From Planctomycetota bacterium (GTDB lineage: Bacteria > Planctomycetota > GCA-2746535): DNA of 64,000 bases. Location: positions 1-64,000 of the forward strand of contig NVWA01000006.1 of the NCBI GenBank assembly GCA_002746535.1, read 5' to 3'. Shown piece after piece: positions 55,539-64,000 of this stretch (the first letter of the stretch is position 1; the number at the start of each line of letters is the position of its first letter). Position numbers and translations under genes: made by a program. The notes below the pieces were generated by a model. It was given only the letters and a program-made list of their open reading frames with translations, was not told where the DNA came from and did no database searches.

Positions 55539-56708
55539 TTATGCATTAGCCATTAAATATATTGCCGTATAAGTACCCACGGCACTGCCAAACCCAGACA
55601 TTGCAGCGACTAATAAAATTCTTGTAATGGCGTTTTGATAAATAGTTTTTAAATTTTCAAATGCATCGTGAATTCCCATTAAATCCTCAACTTTAGGTTT
55701 TCTAAAGTAAGCTTCACACATGCCAACTACCATACTTGCGCCAATCATTGGATTCAAGGAAGTAATCGGGGCTGCCACAAATGCAGTTAAGATAGAAACT
55801 ATTTTTCCACCTGCTAATAGCGTACCAATTGCTGAAGGGATGCCATTCGCTAAAACCCAAATAGAAATGTATTTAATGCCTTCTTCTGGGCCTTTATAAA
55901 ACCCATAAGCAAACAAACCTAAAACTAACGTTGGAATTAACCATTTTAAAATTAGAAATACTTTTGATGGTGGAGGAATTGGCATTAATGTTTCTCTATC
56001 CAATGATTTTCCAATTTGTGTTTTCATACCTGGAACGTGACCGGCACCAACAATTGCAACTATGTGTTCTCCTTCGATATCAGTTAAATGACTAGCCATA
56101 TATTGGTCTCGTTCATCAATCAAAGTTGCTTTAACATCAGGGATTTCTTTTCCAAAGGCATTCATGGCTTCAGCGAGAGCGTCAGACTTTTTTAAATTTT
56201 CAATTTCCTCTTCACCAATTTCTTCAGATGCAAAAACACCCATTAAAAGTGAGTTGAATAATCTAATTTTTTTAAAAAAACCTAGTTTGCCCCATGTTCT
56301 TTTTAGAGTAACTTGAATATCACGATCAATTAATTCAATTTTACTATTTATCAATTCAGCTGATTCGATGGCAGCTACCATTTCTGCACCTGGTTTTACA
56401 TCAAGTTTTTTACCAATTTTATGTTGGAACGAAGAAAGAATTAAGTTTGAGATTAATAGAAAAGTCTTACCTTCACGGATAACTTTGTAAATATCCATTT
56501 TTTTCCAGCGTTCTTTATCTTGAATTGCCTTAAATCTATTTTCGCAAAGTTCTATGCATACTTTATCAGGTTTGTGTTCTTGAATGAAATTATTGACTTC
56601 ATCAACACTTTCTTTTGATACATGGGCTGTACCAATTAAGGTAATAGTTTTTTCACCTAGTTTGATGGTTGTTATATTACCCTCTTCGCTGATAATTTCA
56701 GATTCCAG
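55539..56708 (-). CDS. TraB/GumN-type membrane protein, apparently with a CTG start
   Basis: A TraB/PrgY-family protein. From the first ATG (56498) it would be 319 residues, but the same frame runs upstream without a stop to a TAG just before 56714 and encodes the family's conserved N-terminal part, LGEKTITLIGTAHVSKESVD and KVCIELCENRFKAIQ. No ATG, GTG or TTG occurs there. CTG at 56708 has AGGG seven bases upstream and gives 389 residues, the usual length. The C-terminal third has about four membrane helices (LILKWLIPTLVLGLFAYGFY and others). The role is unknown in bacteria. A frameshift near the start is the alternative. Confidence 0.8.
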   Translation of the reverse strand: MESEIISEEGNITTIKLGEKTITLIGTAHVSKESVDEVNNFIQEHKPDKVCIELCENRFKAIQDKERWKKMDIYKVIREGKTFLLISNLILSSFQHKIGKKLDVKPGAEMVAAIESAELINSKIELIDRDIQVTLKRTWGKLGFFKKIRLFNSLLMGVFASEEIGEEEIENLKKSDALAEAMNAFGKEIPDVKATLIDERDQYMASHLTDIEGEHIVAIVGAGHVPGMKTQIGKSLDRETLMPIPPPSKVFLILKWLIPTLVLGLFAYGFYKGPEEGIKYISIWVLANGIPSAIGTLLAGGKIVSILTAFVAAPITSLNPMIGASMVVGMCEAYFRKPKVEDLMGIHDAFENLKTIYQNAITRILLVAAMSGFGSAVGTYTAIYLMANA

Positions 56709-56787
56709 TTGAATACCCTAATTTATTAATTGGTGTCATAAAAAAGGTGGCGAAGTATAAAATTAATATTAAATAAAACTATTGAAA

Positions 56788-57042
56788 TTAAATTGAATCT
56801 TTGAGATTATTTCTAAGAGATGCCTTAAGAATTGGCTTTAAAATCTGTTCTAAACCATTCACTTTAATCTCATGCATGAGTCTCAAATTGTTTCCTAATT
56901 TACCTGTGGGGAAACCTTGTTTTTCAAACCAAACTAAATATGGCTCAGGTAAATCAAGTAGATACCTGCCTTTGTATTTTCCAAAAGGCATTTTGTAATG
57001 AATGAGTTCTAGTAATTCTTCATTTTGTTGCTTTTTATCCAT
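56788..57042 (-). CDS. DUF3820-family protein
   Basis: An 84-residue protein from the ATG at 57042 (MDKKQQNEELLELIHYKMPF); an ATG 10 codons earlier at 57072 is possible but overlaps the divergent gene's region. The core FGKYKGRYLLDLPEPYLVWF and FEKQGFPTGKLGNNLRLMHE is the DUF3820 pattern, similar to the 'FGKYKGxxLxDLP' element of some exonuclease-linked proteins. The function is unknown. It lies alone between TraB and the divergent hydroxyacid dehydrogenase. Confidence 0.82.
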   Translation of the reverse strand: MDKKQQNEELLELIHYKMPFGKYKGRYLLDLPEPYLVWFEKQGFPTGKLGNNLRLMHEIKVNGLEQILKPILKASLRNNLKDSI

Positions 57043-57122
57043 GAATAGCTGTCCATAAATTGATAAAGTCATTTACTCAATATATTGAATTAACTATAAT
57101 GTTCAATTTTTTAAGATTATTT

Positions 57123-58058
57123 ATGAAGCCAAAAATATTAATTTTTCTGAATCATAGTTATTCATTTTGGAAAATAAAACAGGAAGACTTTGAAAGAGTA
57201 CAAAATACCTTTTCAGAATTTGAAGTTATTGTTGCTTTTTCAAAAGAAGAAACTGAAAAGCATATTATGGATGCCACTATTTATTATGGCTGGTATTTTC
57301 CTGAAAATTGGGTCGACCAAGTTAAGAATCTAAAATGGATTCATACACCAGCTGCGGGTAAAGATTATATTTATAGTAAAGCGTTAGAAGAGTCGTCGAT
57401 TGAATTTACTAATTCATATGGTTATCATGGATTGTTTATGGCGCAGCATGCTATCGGTATGATATTATATTTTGCTAGGGGCTTTCAATATTGTCATAAA
57501 GAATTTTGGCCCAGAGAAGACGTTGCCAATAAATTTTTTGATTTAATAGGTTCTAAATTGCTAATAGTTGGTTGTGGATCTATTGGTGAAAAAATTGCAT
57601 CATTAGCGAGTCATTTTGGAATCGAAGTTTATGGTTATCGAAGGAGTCTTCCCAAGAATTCTGATAGTGAAATCAAGTGGGTCTCTGAAAGTAACCTGAA
57701 AGATACATTTGCTGTTAGTGATATTATTATTGATTTATTGCCTGCCAATGAAAACACATTTAATTACTTTGATCAGGAAAAATTTAGTTGGATGAATAAA
57801 AATACTTTATTTATGAACCTTGGTCGGGGTAAAACAGTTGATGAAGAGGCATTATTTGAATCCTTAAAAAGTAATAAATTATTAGGATGTGGTTTGGATG
57901 TATTGAATGATGAAACACAAAAAAGCGAACATCCTCTTTATTCTTTGCCGAATGTTTTAATTACACCACATTCATCTGCTTTTAGTCAGCAATATCTAGG
58001 AAAATCAGTTGATTTATTTATTGAGAAATTACATGAAAAGAAAGTAGCGTTTGTATGA
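57123..58058 (+). CDS. D-isomer-specific 2-hydroxyacid dehydrogenase
   Basis: About 311 residues from the ATG at 57123 (MKPKILIFLNHSYSFWKIKQ); ATG at 57099 and TTG at 57060 are earlier options. The NAD-binding domain has LLIVGCGSIGEKIASLASHF, MNLGRGKTVDEEALFESLKS (the Arg-containing loop) and LLGCGLDVLNDETQKSEHPL with the Glu. The catalytic His lies in NVLITPHSSAFSQQ. It probably reduces a 2-keto acid with NADH. The substrate is not clear; a phosphoglycerate or glyoxylate role is not supported by special motifs. Its stop overlaps the hemF start by 4 bases. Confidence 0.85.
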   Translation: MKPKILIFLNHSYSFWKIKQEDFERVQNTFSEFEVIVAFSKEETEKHIMDATIYYGWYFPENWVDQVKNLKWIHTPAAGKDYIYSKALEESSIEFTNSYGYHGLFMAQHAIGMILYFARGFQYCHKEFWPREDVANKFFDLIGSKLLIVGCGSIGEKIASLASHFGIEVYGYRRSLPKNSDSEIKWVSESNLKDTFAVSDIIIDLLPANENTFNYFDQEKFSWMNKNTLFMNLGRGKTVDEEALFESLKSNKLLGCGLDVLNDETQKSEHPLYSLPNVLITPHSSAFSQQYLGKSVDLFIEKLHEKKVAFV

Positions 58059-58942
58059 AATTTTCAGATAGATTTTTATTAATGGAATCAACCATTAAAA
58101 ATTTGCAAACAAAAATTTGCAATGGTCTTGAATCTGAAGATACGATAAAATTTATTTCAGACAAGTGGGACCGCCCTGAAGGTGGTGGTGGGATCACTAA
58201 CGTTATTCAAAATGGGAGTGTTTTTGAAAAAGGTGGCGTAAATATTTCGAGCGTTCATGGTGTCATGCCTAAAGAAATGGCAGAAAGATTAAAAACCCAT
58301 GAACAAAATTTTGCAGCTTGTGGGTTGTCGTTGGTGATGCACCCTTATTCTCCAAGAATACCTACAATTCATATGAACATTCGCTATTTTGAAATGGAGG
58401 ATGGAAGCTTTTGGTACGGAGGTGGTGTCGATTTGACTCCTTATTTTCCACATAAAGAGGATTTTCAACATTTCCATCAAACAATGAAAAAGGCTTGTGA
58501 TTCAATTGATCACGAATTACATTCGAACTATAAAGCGGAATGTGATTCCTACTTTACTATTGAGCACAGAAATGAGATGCGCGGCATTGGTGGAGTTTTT
58601 TTTGATTATTTAAAAGATGATGGAGATAAAAACTTTACATTGGTAAAAGCAATCGGCGATGCTTTTTTACCCTCATATTTACCAATAGTTCAGAAGCGAA
58701 GGGATGAAGATTTTATTGCGGATGATAAACAATTTCAATTAATTCGAAGAGGGCGTTATGTCGAATTTAATTTAATTTATGACAGAGGTACCCTTTTTGG
58801 TTTAAAAACAAATGGGCGTGTAGAATCTATTTTGATGTCGTTGCCGAAGGAAGTTAATTTTATTTATGATTGGAAACCTGAAGAAGGTAGCGTGCATGCT
58901 GAGATGTTACGGTATTATCAACCTTGCGATTGGGTTGGGTAA
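58055..58942 (+). CDS. hemF: oxygen-dependent coproporphyrinogen III oxidase, HemF
   Basis: A 295-residue enzyme that converts coproporphyrinogen III to protoporphyrinogen IX using O2, in haem synthesis. Motifs: WDRPEGGGGITNVIQNGSVF, EKGGVNISSVHGVMP, MNIRYFEMEDGSFWYGGGVD, LTPYFPHKEDFQHFHQTMKK, IGGVFFDYLKDDGD, RRGRYVEFNLIYDRGTLFGL and HAEMLRYYQPCDW. Length is standard. Its presence implies the cell meets oxygen and makes haem. The 4-base overlap with the dehydrogenase gene shows translational coupling. It converges with the GIY-YIG gene 4 bases away. Confidence 0.96.
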   Translation: MKFSDRFLLMESTIKNLQTKICNGLESEDTIKFISDKWDRPEGGGGITNVIQNGSVFEKGGVNISSVHGVMPKEMAERLKTHEQNFAACGLSLVMHPYSPRIPTIHMNIRYFEMEDGSFWYGGGVDLTPYFPHKEDFQHFHQTMKKACDSIDHELHSNYKAECDSYFTIEHRNEMRGIGGVFFDYLKDDGDKNFTLVKAIGDAFLPSYLPIVQKRRDEDFIADDKQFQLIRRGRYVEFNLIYDRGTLFGLKTNGRVESILMSLPKEVNFIYDWKPEEGSVHAEMLRYYQPCDWVG

Positions 58943-58946
58943 ATCT

Positions 58947-59195
58947 TTAGAAATGTCTAATGCTGAAAGTTCTTCCGCTTCCTGTTTTTAGGTATTTTTC
59001 AAAATTATTGGCTTTGTCATGATCTTGAAAGGCAATGGCGTTTTTTATTTTCCAAGGTTTGTACTTTTTTGTTGATGTTACTTGGCCTTGGTTGTGTTTG
59101 ATAAGGCGAGATTGTAGATCTACTGTTATTCCGGTGTAGAATTTGTCTGGGAATTTTTCGCTTTGCAAGATATAGACGTATTTGAAATTGTTCAT
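58947..59195 (-). CDS. GIY-YIG nuclease-superfamily protein (UPF0213-like)
   Basis: An 82-residue domain protein. KYVYILQSEKFPDKFYTGIT has the GIY-YIG pair in the form VYI...YTG, with the catalytic Arg expected in LQSRLIKHNQG and Glu in NNFEKYLKTG. Small stand-alone proteins of this type (UPF0213) are widely spread, often linked to mobile DNA or repair, and their job is unclear. There is no obvious partner. It lies just upstream (on the plus-strand view) of the GC-rich element and tmRNA. Confidence 0.85.
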   Translation of the reverse strand: MNNFKYVYILQSEKFPDKFYTGITVDLQSRLIKHNQGQVTSTKKYKPWKIKNAIAFQDHDKANNFEKYLKTGSGRTFSIRHF

Positions 59196-59378
59196 TTGTT
59201 TGATTTTTAAAAATTGAAAATGGTGGAGAATAATTTTATTGGATGAATTTGCTACTAAAATATAATATGATAATGTTAATCTTAGTAATCCAACGAATTG
59301 ATTCTTCGGTTCGTGAATAAGAATTTAGCTAAAATAAAGTTTATTTAGAGAGTAGTTAATTAGGTGGCTAGCCGAGCC

Positions 59379-59481
59379 GTAGTCTTTTTGCGCCGGGGTT
59401 AGACCCGACTTCGCCGGTTAGCTTTGCTCACCGGACTACGTCGCGGCATCCTTCACTTTTGCTTCGCAAAAAGCGAAGGAT
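59379..59481. repeat. GC-rich nested palindromic element abutting the tmRNA 3' end
   Basis: A GC-rich island in AT-rich DNA with two structured parts. CGTAGTC (59379-59385) pairs with GACTACG (59435-59441), enclosing CGGG/CCCG and CCGGT/ACCGG (59415-59435) hairpins, a three-way layout. Right beside it, ATCCTTC (59449-59455) pairs with GAAGGAT (59475-59481) with an inner TTTGC/GCAAA stem. The last base of this second hairpin is the tmRNA discriminator base. No T run follows, so it is not a plain terminator. REP-like repeat or RNA processing element are the leading guesses; other copies are not seen in the window. Confidence 0.6.
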
Positions 59482-59827
59482 GGAGGTGGTGGGAGTTGAA
59501 CCCACGTCCCGTAGTGCTTCACATATAACTTCTACGCGTGTATCCTTTTATTTAATTTTAATGAATTGTCGCCAAAAGGCAGGCTACGCATCATCGAGCT
59601 CGATTAAGTTCTCGTTTCTATTGACTTCGAACAGGAGTCGCCAGAACCAAAGTCTGATTCGGTCATAAATAAGCTCCTCAGACAAAAGCTTATTTACGAG
59701 CAACAATTAAGCTGCTAGTGCTAGATTTTCATCTGCAATTATTTTTTTTCAGTTTTTTTACGAGGCCAACTGAATCCTCGACGCGCCATTACACGATTCA
59801 CGACCCGGTCGAATCCGAATCACCCCC
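59481..59827 (-). ncRNA. ssrA: transfer-messenger RNA (tmRNA, ssrA)
   Basis: A 347-base one-piece tmRNA. The 5' end GGGGGTG pairs with CACCTCC at the 3' end, including one G-U pair as in E. coli. GATTCGGATTCGACCGGG near the 5' end and GTGGGTTCAACTCCCACCACC near the 3' end are the tRNA-like parts. The reading frame at 59707-59736 encodes the tag ADENLALAA followed by TAA, starting at resume codon GCA, after a GGCCTCGTAAAAAAACTG stretch like E. coli's. It rescues stalled ribosomes and marks peptides for proteolysis. The CCA tail is not encoded (next bases TCC). Confidence 0.95.
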
Positions 59828-60185
59828 ATGATAGGGTATACCTGTAAAGGTAATTAAATTATAATTTTTTATTTTGAAATCTAACTAACAATATGATGTA
59901 TTTGCCTAAAATGGCTTAAGGAGTTTTCTATTTATGAATTAATTCGATTTTATGCTATTTAGAGGACAGAACTTTCTTGAAATAGGAAATATATTAGAGT
60001 GTTTATATGAAACGAATTTTCAGATTGAATCGTGTGAACTTCTGTTGGGTAAAAATAGTTGAAAAAACCTATTTTAGACTTATCAAACATAGTCTGAGAT
60101 TGATTTGTTGAGAAGGTGCTAGTGTAATTTCTTGCTGATGGACTTTCTTATTTGTTTAATATGTCCTTAGAATTTGGAGACGATT
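59828..60185. other. 358-base gap: divergent tmRNA and RRM gene regulatory region
   Basis: AT-rich DNA without an ORF of note. It must hold the reverse-strand tmRNA promoter and the forward promoter of the RRM gene; a TTGGAGACG with GGAG (60175-60178) is the ribosome site of the latter. Long leaders of this kind occur upstream of RRM RNA-binding protein genes in some bacteria, where they can be autoregulated, but no clear structured RNA is seen. Confidence 0.4.
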
Positions 60186-60737
60186 ATGGCGAAGGTGTAT
60201 GTAGGAAATTTAAGTTATGATGAAGATGATGAATCTTTAACACGTATGTTTCAAGAGTTTGGTGAAGTTCAATCTGCAGAAATAGTACTTTATCGTAAAT
60301 CAGGTAAATCAAGAGGTTTTGGTTTTATTGAAATGAATCAGGTAGATGCAGGCTTTGCCATTGAAGCTTTAAACGGTAAAGAGGTAAATGGAAGAGTTCT
60401 AAAGGTAAATGTTTCAGATCCGAGTTCAAATAGTTTTGACATGGAAAATGGTGACTTCACCCGAATTTATGTAGGTAATTTAACTCCTGAATCAGATGTC
60501 TATTTTCTATCAAATATATTTAAAGATTATGGAAAAATTACTTCAGCAATGACAATAAACGATACTGAATCTGGCGAAACAGAAGGATTTGGATTTATTG
60601 AAATGGATTCAAATGAAGCTGCTATGAAAGCTATAGAAGAATTAGATGGAAAAGAAATAGATGGAATTGTATTAAGAGTTAACTGGGCGAAACCCAAACC
60701 TAAGAAAAGTTTTCGTAAACGCGTTTCATATCAATAA
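60186..60737 (+). CDS. tandem RRM RNA-binding protein
   Basis: A 183-residue protein from the ATG at 60186, with GGAG 7 bases upstream; a TTG at 60174 is not needed. Two RRM domains are visible. RRM1 has RNP2 KVYVGNLSYD and RNP1 KSRGFGFIEM; RRM2 has RIYVGNLTPES and TEGFGFIEMDS. Both have the usual aromatic residues for RNA stacking. A short basic tail (KPKKSFRKR) follows. It is probably a general RNA chaperone or regulator, as for RRM proteins of cyanobacteria and PVC bacteria. It stands alone between tmRNA and purB. Confidence 0.92.
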   Translation: MAKVYVGNLSYDEDDESLTRMFQEFGEVQSAEIVLYRKSGKSRGFGFIEMNQVDAGFAIEALNGKEVNGRVLKVNVSDPSSNSFDMENGDFTRIYVGNLTPESDVYFLSNIFKDYGKITSAMTINDTESGETEGFGFIEMDSNEAAMKAIEELDGKEIDGIVLRVNWAKPKPKKSFRKRVSYQ

Positions 60738-60770
60738 AAGTACTGTTTGAAAATTGAATATTTGTTATAT

Positions 60771-60835
60771 TTCCGTACCTTTTAAATGCCTTCTAAATAA
60801 TTAGAATTGATTAATTTATGGAAGGCAAAACGGAA
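60771..60835 (+). other. nested hairpin between the RRM gene and purB
   Basis: Three nested pairings: TTCCGT (60771-60776) with ACGGAA (60830-60835), TGCCTTC (60787-60793) with GAAGGCA (60821-60827), and TAAAT (60794-60798) with ATTTA (60814-60818). This gives a 65-base hairpin with internal loops. No T run follows, so a plain terminator is not certain; an RNA structure in the purB leader or the RRM 3' end is possible. Confidence 0.5.
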
Positions 60836-60874
60836 CTTTGTATTTTGGAATTAATTCAATGAGTCCCTTTTTAA

Positions 60875-62248
<1,374 letters not shown>

Positions 62249-62276
62249 ACTAGTTACCAAGATTAAAGGATTTTAA

Positions 62277-63488
62277 ATGGATATTAAAACTGTTATATGT
62301 GGCGTTGCGGCTCTTATCTTTGGAGTCTTATGGTTTAACTCATTCAGTAATATGGCTAAGATGAAAAAGAAATTTAAAAAAGACATTAAAAAAATGGAAT
62401 CCTATATGGCCTTGGGCCATAATAAGAGTCAAAAAAGTAAAAAGCAAATAAAAGCTGAAGAAAATAAAAGAAAACTAGAGCACGCAAATAAAGAAAAAAA
62501 ATTGGCTGATGAATTCAGTGAAAAGAGGATTTCATCAGCATTTTGGCAAAAGCAAAATGAGCAAAACAGAGATTTTCATATTAGAAAATTGAATGAATTT
62601 AAAGGTATACATATTGGTCTTAATAAAAAGTTTTCTAAAATATTTGAGGAATGCTTGGTTGAAAGAAAATTTGCACTAGCCACATTATATTATGAAGCTT
62701 GTAAGGAGTTGTATCCAGATGATCCCGTGAATAAAACGAGACAAGCCCAAATTGAAAGATACAGAATAACAAATCGTCTAAAAATGGCATTCATGAAAAT
62801 TAATCCAGGTGAGTTTAAAATGGGTGGTAGACCAAGCGAAAGAGGTAAGGGAAAAGATGAGCTATGGCACAAAGTAAAATTGAGCTATGGTTTTTATATG
62901 ATGGAAACAGAAGTTACGCAAGAAATGTATGATGCAGTTTTAAATACTAGAAAAGGCACGATTAGAAAAGTCGATCAAATTAAGGTGAAAACACCCGCAA
63001 AACATAAAGGAGTTGATCGGCCAATTGAAAATATAAGTCATGATGAAGTAAAGACATTCATTACTAGGCTCAATAATTTGGACATTGGTCATTATCGATT
63101 ACCAACGGAAGCAGAGTGGGAATATGCTGCTAGAGGAGGTTATCATACAAATGCCTTTGGTGAATTTAAAACACCTGCACCTACAGATTGGTATTCCAAG
63201 AATAGTGATGGTGCAACACATGATGTTGCTGGGCGTCATCCAAATGCTTATGGATTATATGATATGCTTGGTAATGTTTCTGAGTGGGTAAGTGATTATT
63301 ATGCACCTTATGAAAGAGGTTCTCTTATCGTGAACCCTAGAGGTCCAGAATCTGGAAAGTCTATGGTTTATAGAGGAGGTGCTTTTAATTCCTCTGATCT
63401 TAATGCGAGAGTTGCTAAAAGAAATAATGAAGTCTCCGGCGAAAGAAATGGCTCATTAGGTTTTCGTTTGGTTTTAGATCGAAAATAA
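62277..63488 (+). CDS. formylglycine-generating enzyme (SUMF1) fold protein, membrane-anchored
   Basis: A 403-residue protein. Residues about 1-30 form a membrane segment (TVICGVAALIFGVLWFNSFS), about 30-170 a charged, likely coiled-coil region, and about 172-403 a FGE/sulfatase-modifying-factor fold: INPGEFKMGGRPSERGKGKD, YGFYMMETEVTQEMYDAVLN, RLPTEAEWEYAARGGYH, YGLYDMLGNVSEWVSDYYAP and MVYRGGAFNSSDLNARVAKR. The C-terminus FGE active-site Cys pair of true sulfatase activators is not obvious, so it may be one of the many FGE-like proteins with other roles. Stop and next start overlap (TAATG). Confidence 0.82.
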   Translation: MDIKTVICGVAALIFGVLWFNSFSNMAKMKKKFKKDIKKMESYMALGHNKSQKSKKQIKAEENKRKLEHANKEKKLADEFSEKRISSAFWQKQNEQNRDFHIRKLNEFKGIHIGLNKKFSKIFEECLVERKFALATLYYEACKELYPDDPVNKTRQAQIERYRITNRLKMAFMKINPGEFKMGGRPSERGKGKDELWHKVKLSYGFYMMETEVTQEMYDAVLNTRKGTIRKVDQIKVKTPAKHKGVDRPIENISHDEVKTFITRLNNLDIGHYRLPTEAEWEYAARGGYHTNAFGEFKTPAPTDWYSKNSDGATHDVAGRHPNAYGLYDMLGNVSEWVSDYYAPYERGSLIVNPRGPESGKSMVYRGGAFNSSDLNARVAKRNNEVSGERNGSLGFRLVLDRK

Positions 63489-64000
63489 TGGGAAATGTTG
63501 GCGAAAAATTAAAAGCTGAAAATGCTAATTGGAATTTTGGTGGTGAGACTTGTCAAGATTTTGATGAACATGTGATTAAATCTGTCCCTTTGTATGAAGA
63601 AGGGCATGAGTTAATTTGCCAGTTGAGTGACTACTTTGTTAAAAACGACTCAGTTGTTTATGACATTGGATGTTCTACAGCGTCATTATTAAATAAACTT
63701 GCTGATCACAATAAAAATAAAAAAGATGTATGCTGGAGAGGTATTGATCAACAACAGGAGATGGTGGAATTTGCTACTTTGGCTGTCAAAGCAAATAGCA
63801 ACATTGAAATATCCCAATCGAATATTAATGAATGTGTTTTAGAATCTTCGGACATGATAATTTCTTACTATACGATGCAGTTTATTCATCCGAGTGTAAG
63901 ACAAGATATTATCAATATGATTTATGAATCTTTGAATTGGGGCGGTGCCTTTGTTATTTTTGAGAAGGTAAGGGGAAACGACGCAAGATTTCAAGATTTA
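63488..64000 (+). CDS. CmoA-like carboxy-SAM synthase, 3' end outside window
   Basis: A partial methyltransferase-fold protein, 171 residues visible, open to the window edge. ATG overlaps the stop of the FGE-fold gene (TAATG). The N-terminal NWNFGGETCQDFDEHVIKSV, YDIGCSTASLLNKLADH and the later ISYYTMQFIHPSVRQDIINM, GGAFVIFEKVRG follow CmoA closely (FDEHVxxSVPxY, YDLGCS, FTLQFxxPxxR, GGALVxSEK). CmoA makes carboxy-S-adenosyl-methionine from SAM and prephenate for the 5-carboxymethoxyuridine tRNA modification. CmoB is not seen; it would be expected further right. Confidence 0.82.
   Translation, partial: MGNVGEKLKAENANWNFGGETCQDFDEHVIKSVPLYEEGHELICQLSDYFVKNDSVVYDIGCSTASLLNKLADHNKNKKDVCWRGIDQQQEMVEFATLAVKANSNIEISQSNINECVLESSDMIISYYTMQFIHPSVRQDIINMIYESLNWGGAFVIFEKVRGNDARFQDL

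Noticed and set aside
55539..56498. TraB protein taken from the first ATG
   Set aside because: It would lack the conserved GTAHVSKES region that is encoded in frame just upstream; the longer reading is better.
59459..59668. Forward ORF of 69 codons over the tmRNA 3' region
   Set aside because: It runs antisense through the tmRNA and the palindromic hairpin, has no family features and no ribosome site; a by-chance open frame.
59364..59830. Integrative element at tmRNA
   Set aside because: No integrase, no direct repeat of the tmRNA 3' end and no phage genes were seen nearby.

Overview
The window is AT-rich bacterial chromosome in two blocks. Several features point to the PVC superphylum, perhaps near Lentisphaerae: an EF-G of the 'spd'/mitochondrial EF-G1 type, tandem-RRM RNA-binding proteins, a GntR winged helix fused to a LacI-type sensor, a heparinase II/III-family protein and a formylglycine-generating-enzyme-fold protein. 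No rRNA is present, so this placement is an inference.

Left block (about 1-35,900): a surface-glycan island. After a GntR/LacI regulator and a methyltransferase comes a Leg-type nonulosonate operon (2161-8826): CapD/WbpM-like dehydratase, LegC aminotransferase, PglD/NeuD acetyltransferase, a glycosyltransferase, NeuB/LegI synthase, CMP-transferase and a CBS-nucleotidyltransferase of PtmE type. A pseudaminic acid operon follows directly (8972-17988): PseB, PseC, PseG and PseI, then an unusual run of phosphoesterase, ATP-grasp ligase, formyltransferase-like protein, PIG-L deacetylase and aldo/keto reductase, closed by an SpsF-type cytidylyltransferase. Two reverse-strand genes (methyltransferase, PhyH-type oxygenase) lie next to it. 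Then come two KpsS-like surface carbohydrate proteins, a class III aminotransferase, a GNAT enzyme that may be the missing PseH, a 1649-residue multidomain lipoprotein, an MBOAT/SGNH acylation pair, a decayed copy of the first surface-carbohydrate gene, and an ABC exporter. The likely overall role is to make, modify, transfer and export surface glycans carrying two different nine-carbon acidic sugars.

Right block (about 35,900-64,000): mostly housekeeping genes in short operons. They include SelO, a heparinase-like protein, RadC-NadC, LeuB, EF-G, a glycerol-1-phosphate dehydrogenase, tRNA-Phe, S41 protease-TsaD-LarB, a UvrD-like protein, LeuA with an apparent attenuator leader peptide, a YqeY-domain protein with an RNA-methylase-like protein, a TraB-family membrane protein whose start seems to be non-AUG, a hydroxyacid dehydrogenase with HemF, tmRNA (tag ADENLALAA) next to a GC-rich palindromic element, an RRM protein, PurB, an FGE-fold protein and a CmoA-like methyltransferase cut by the window edge.

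The most interesting items are the modification cassette inside the Pse operon, the leuA leader peptide, the non-AUG TraB start, the pseudogene remnant at 33606-33954 and the palindromic element at the tmRNA 3' end. All calls come from reading the sequence; no database search was run.
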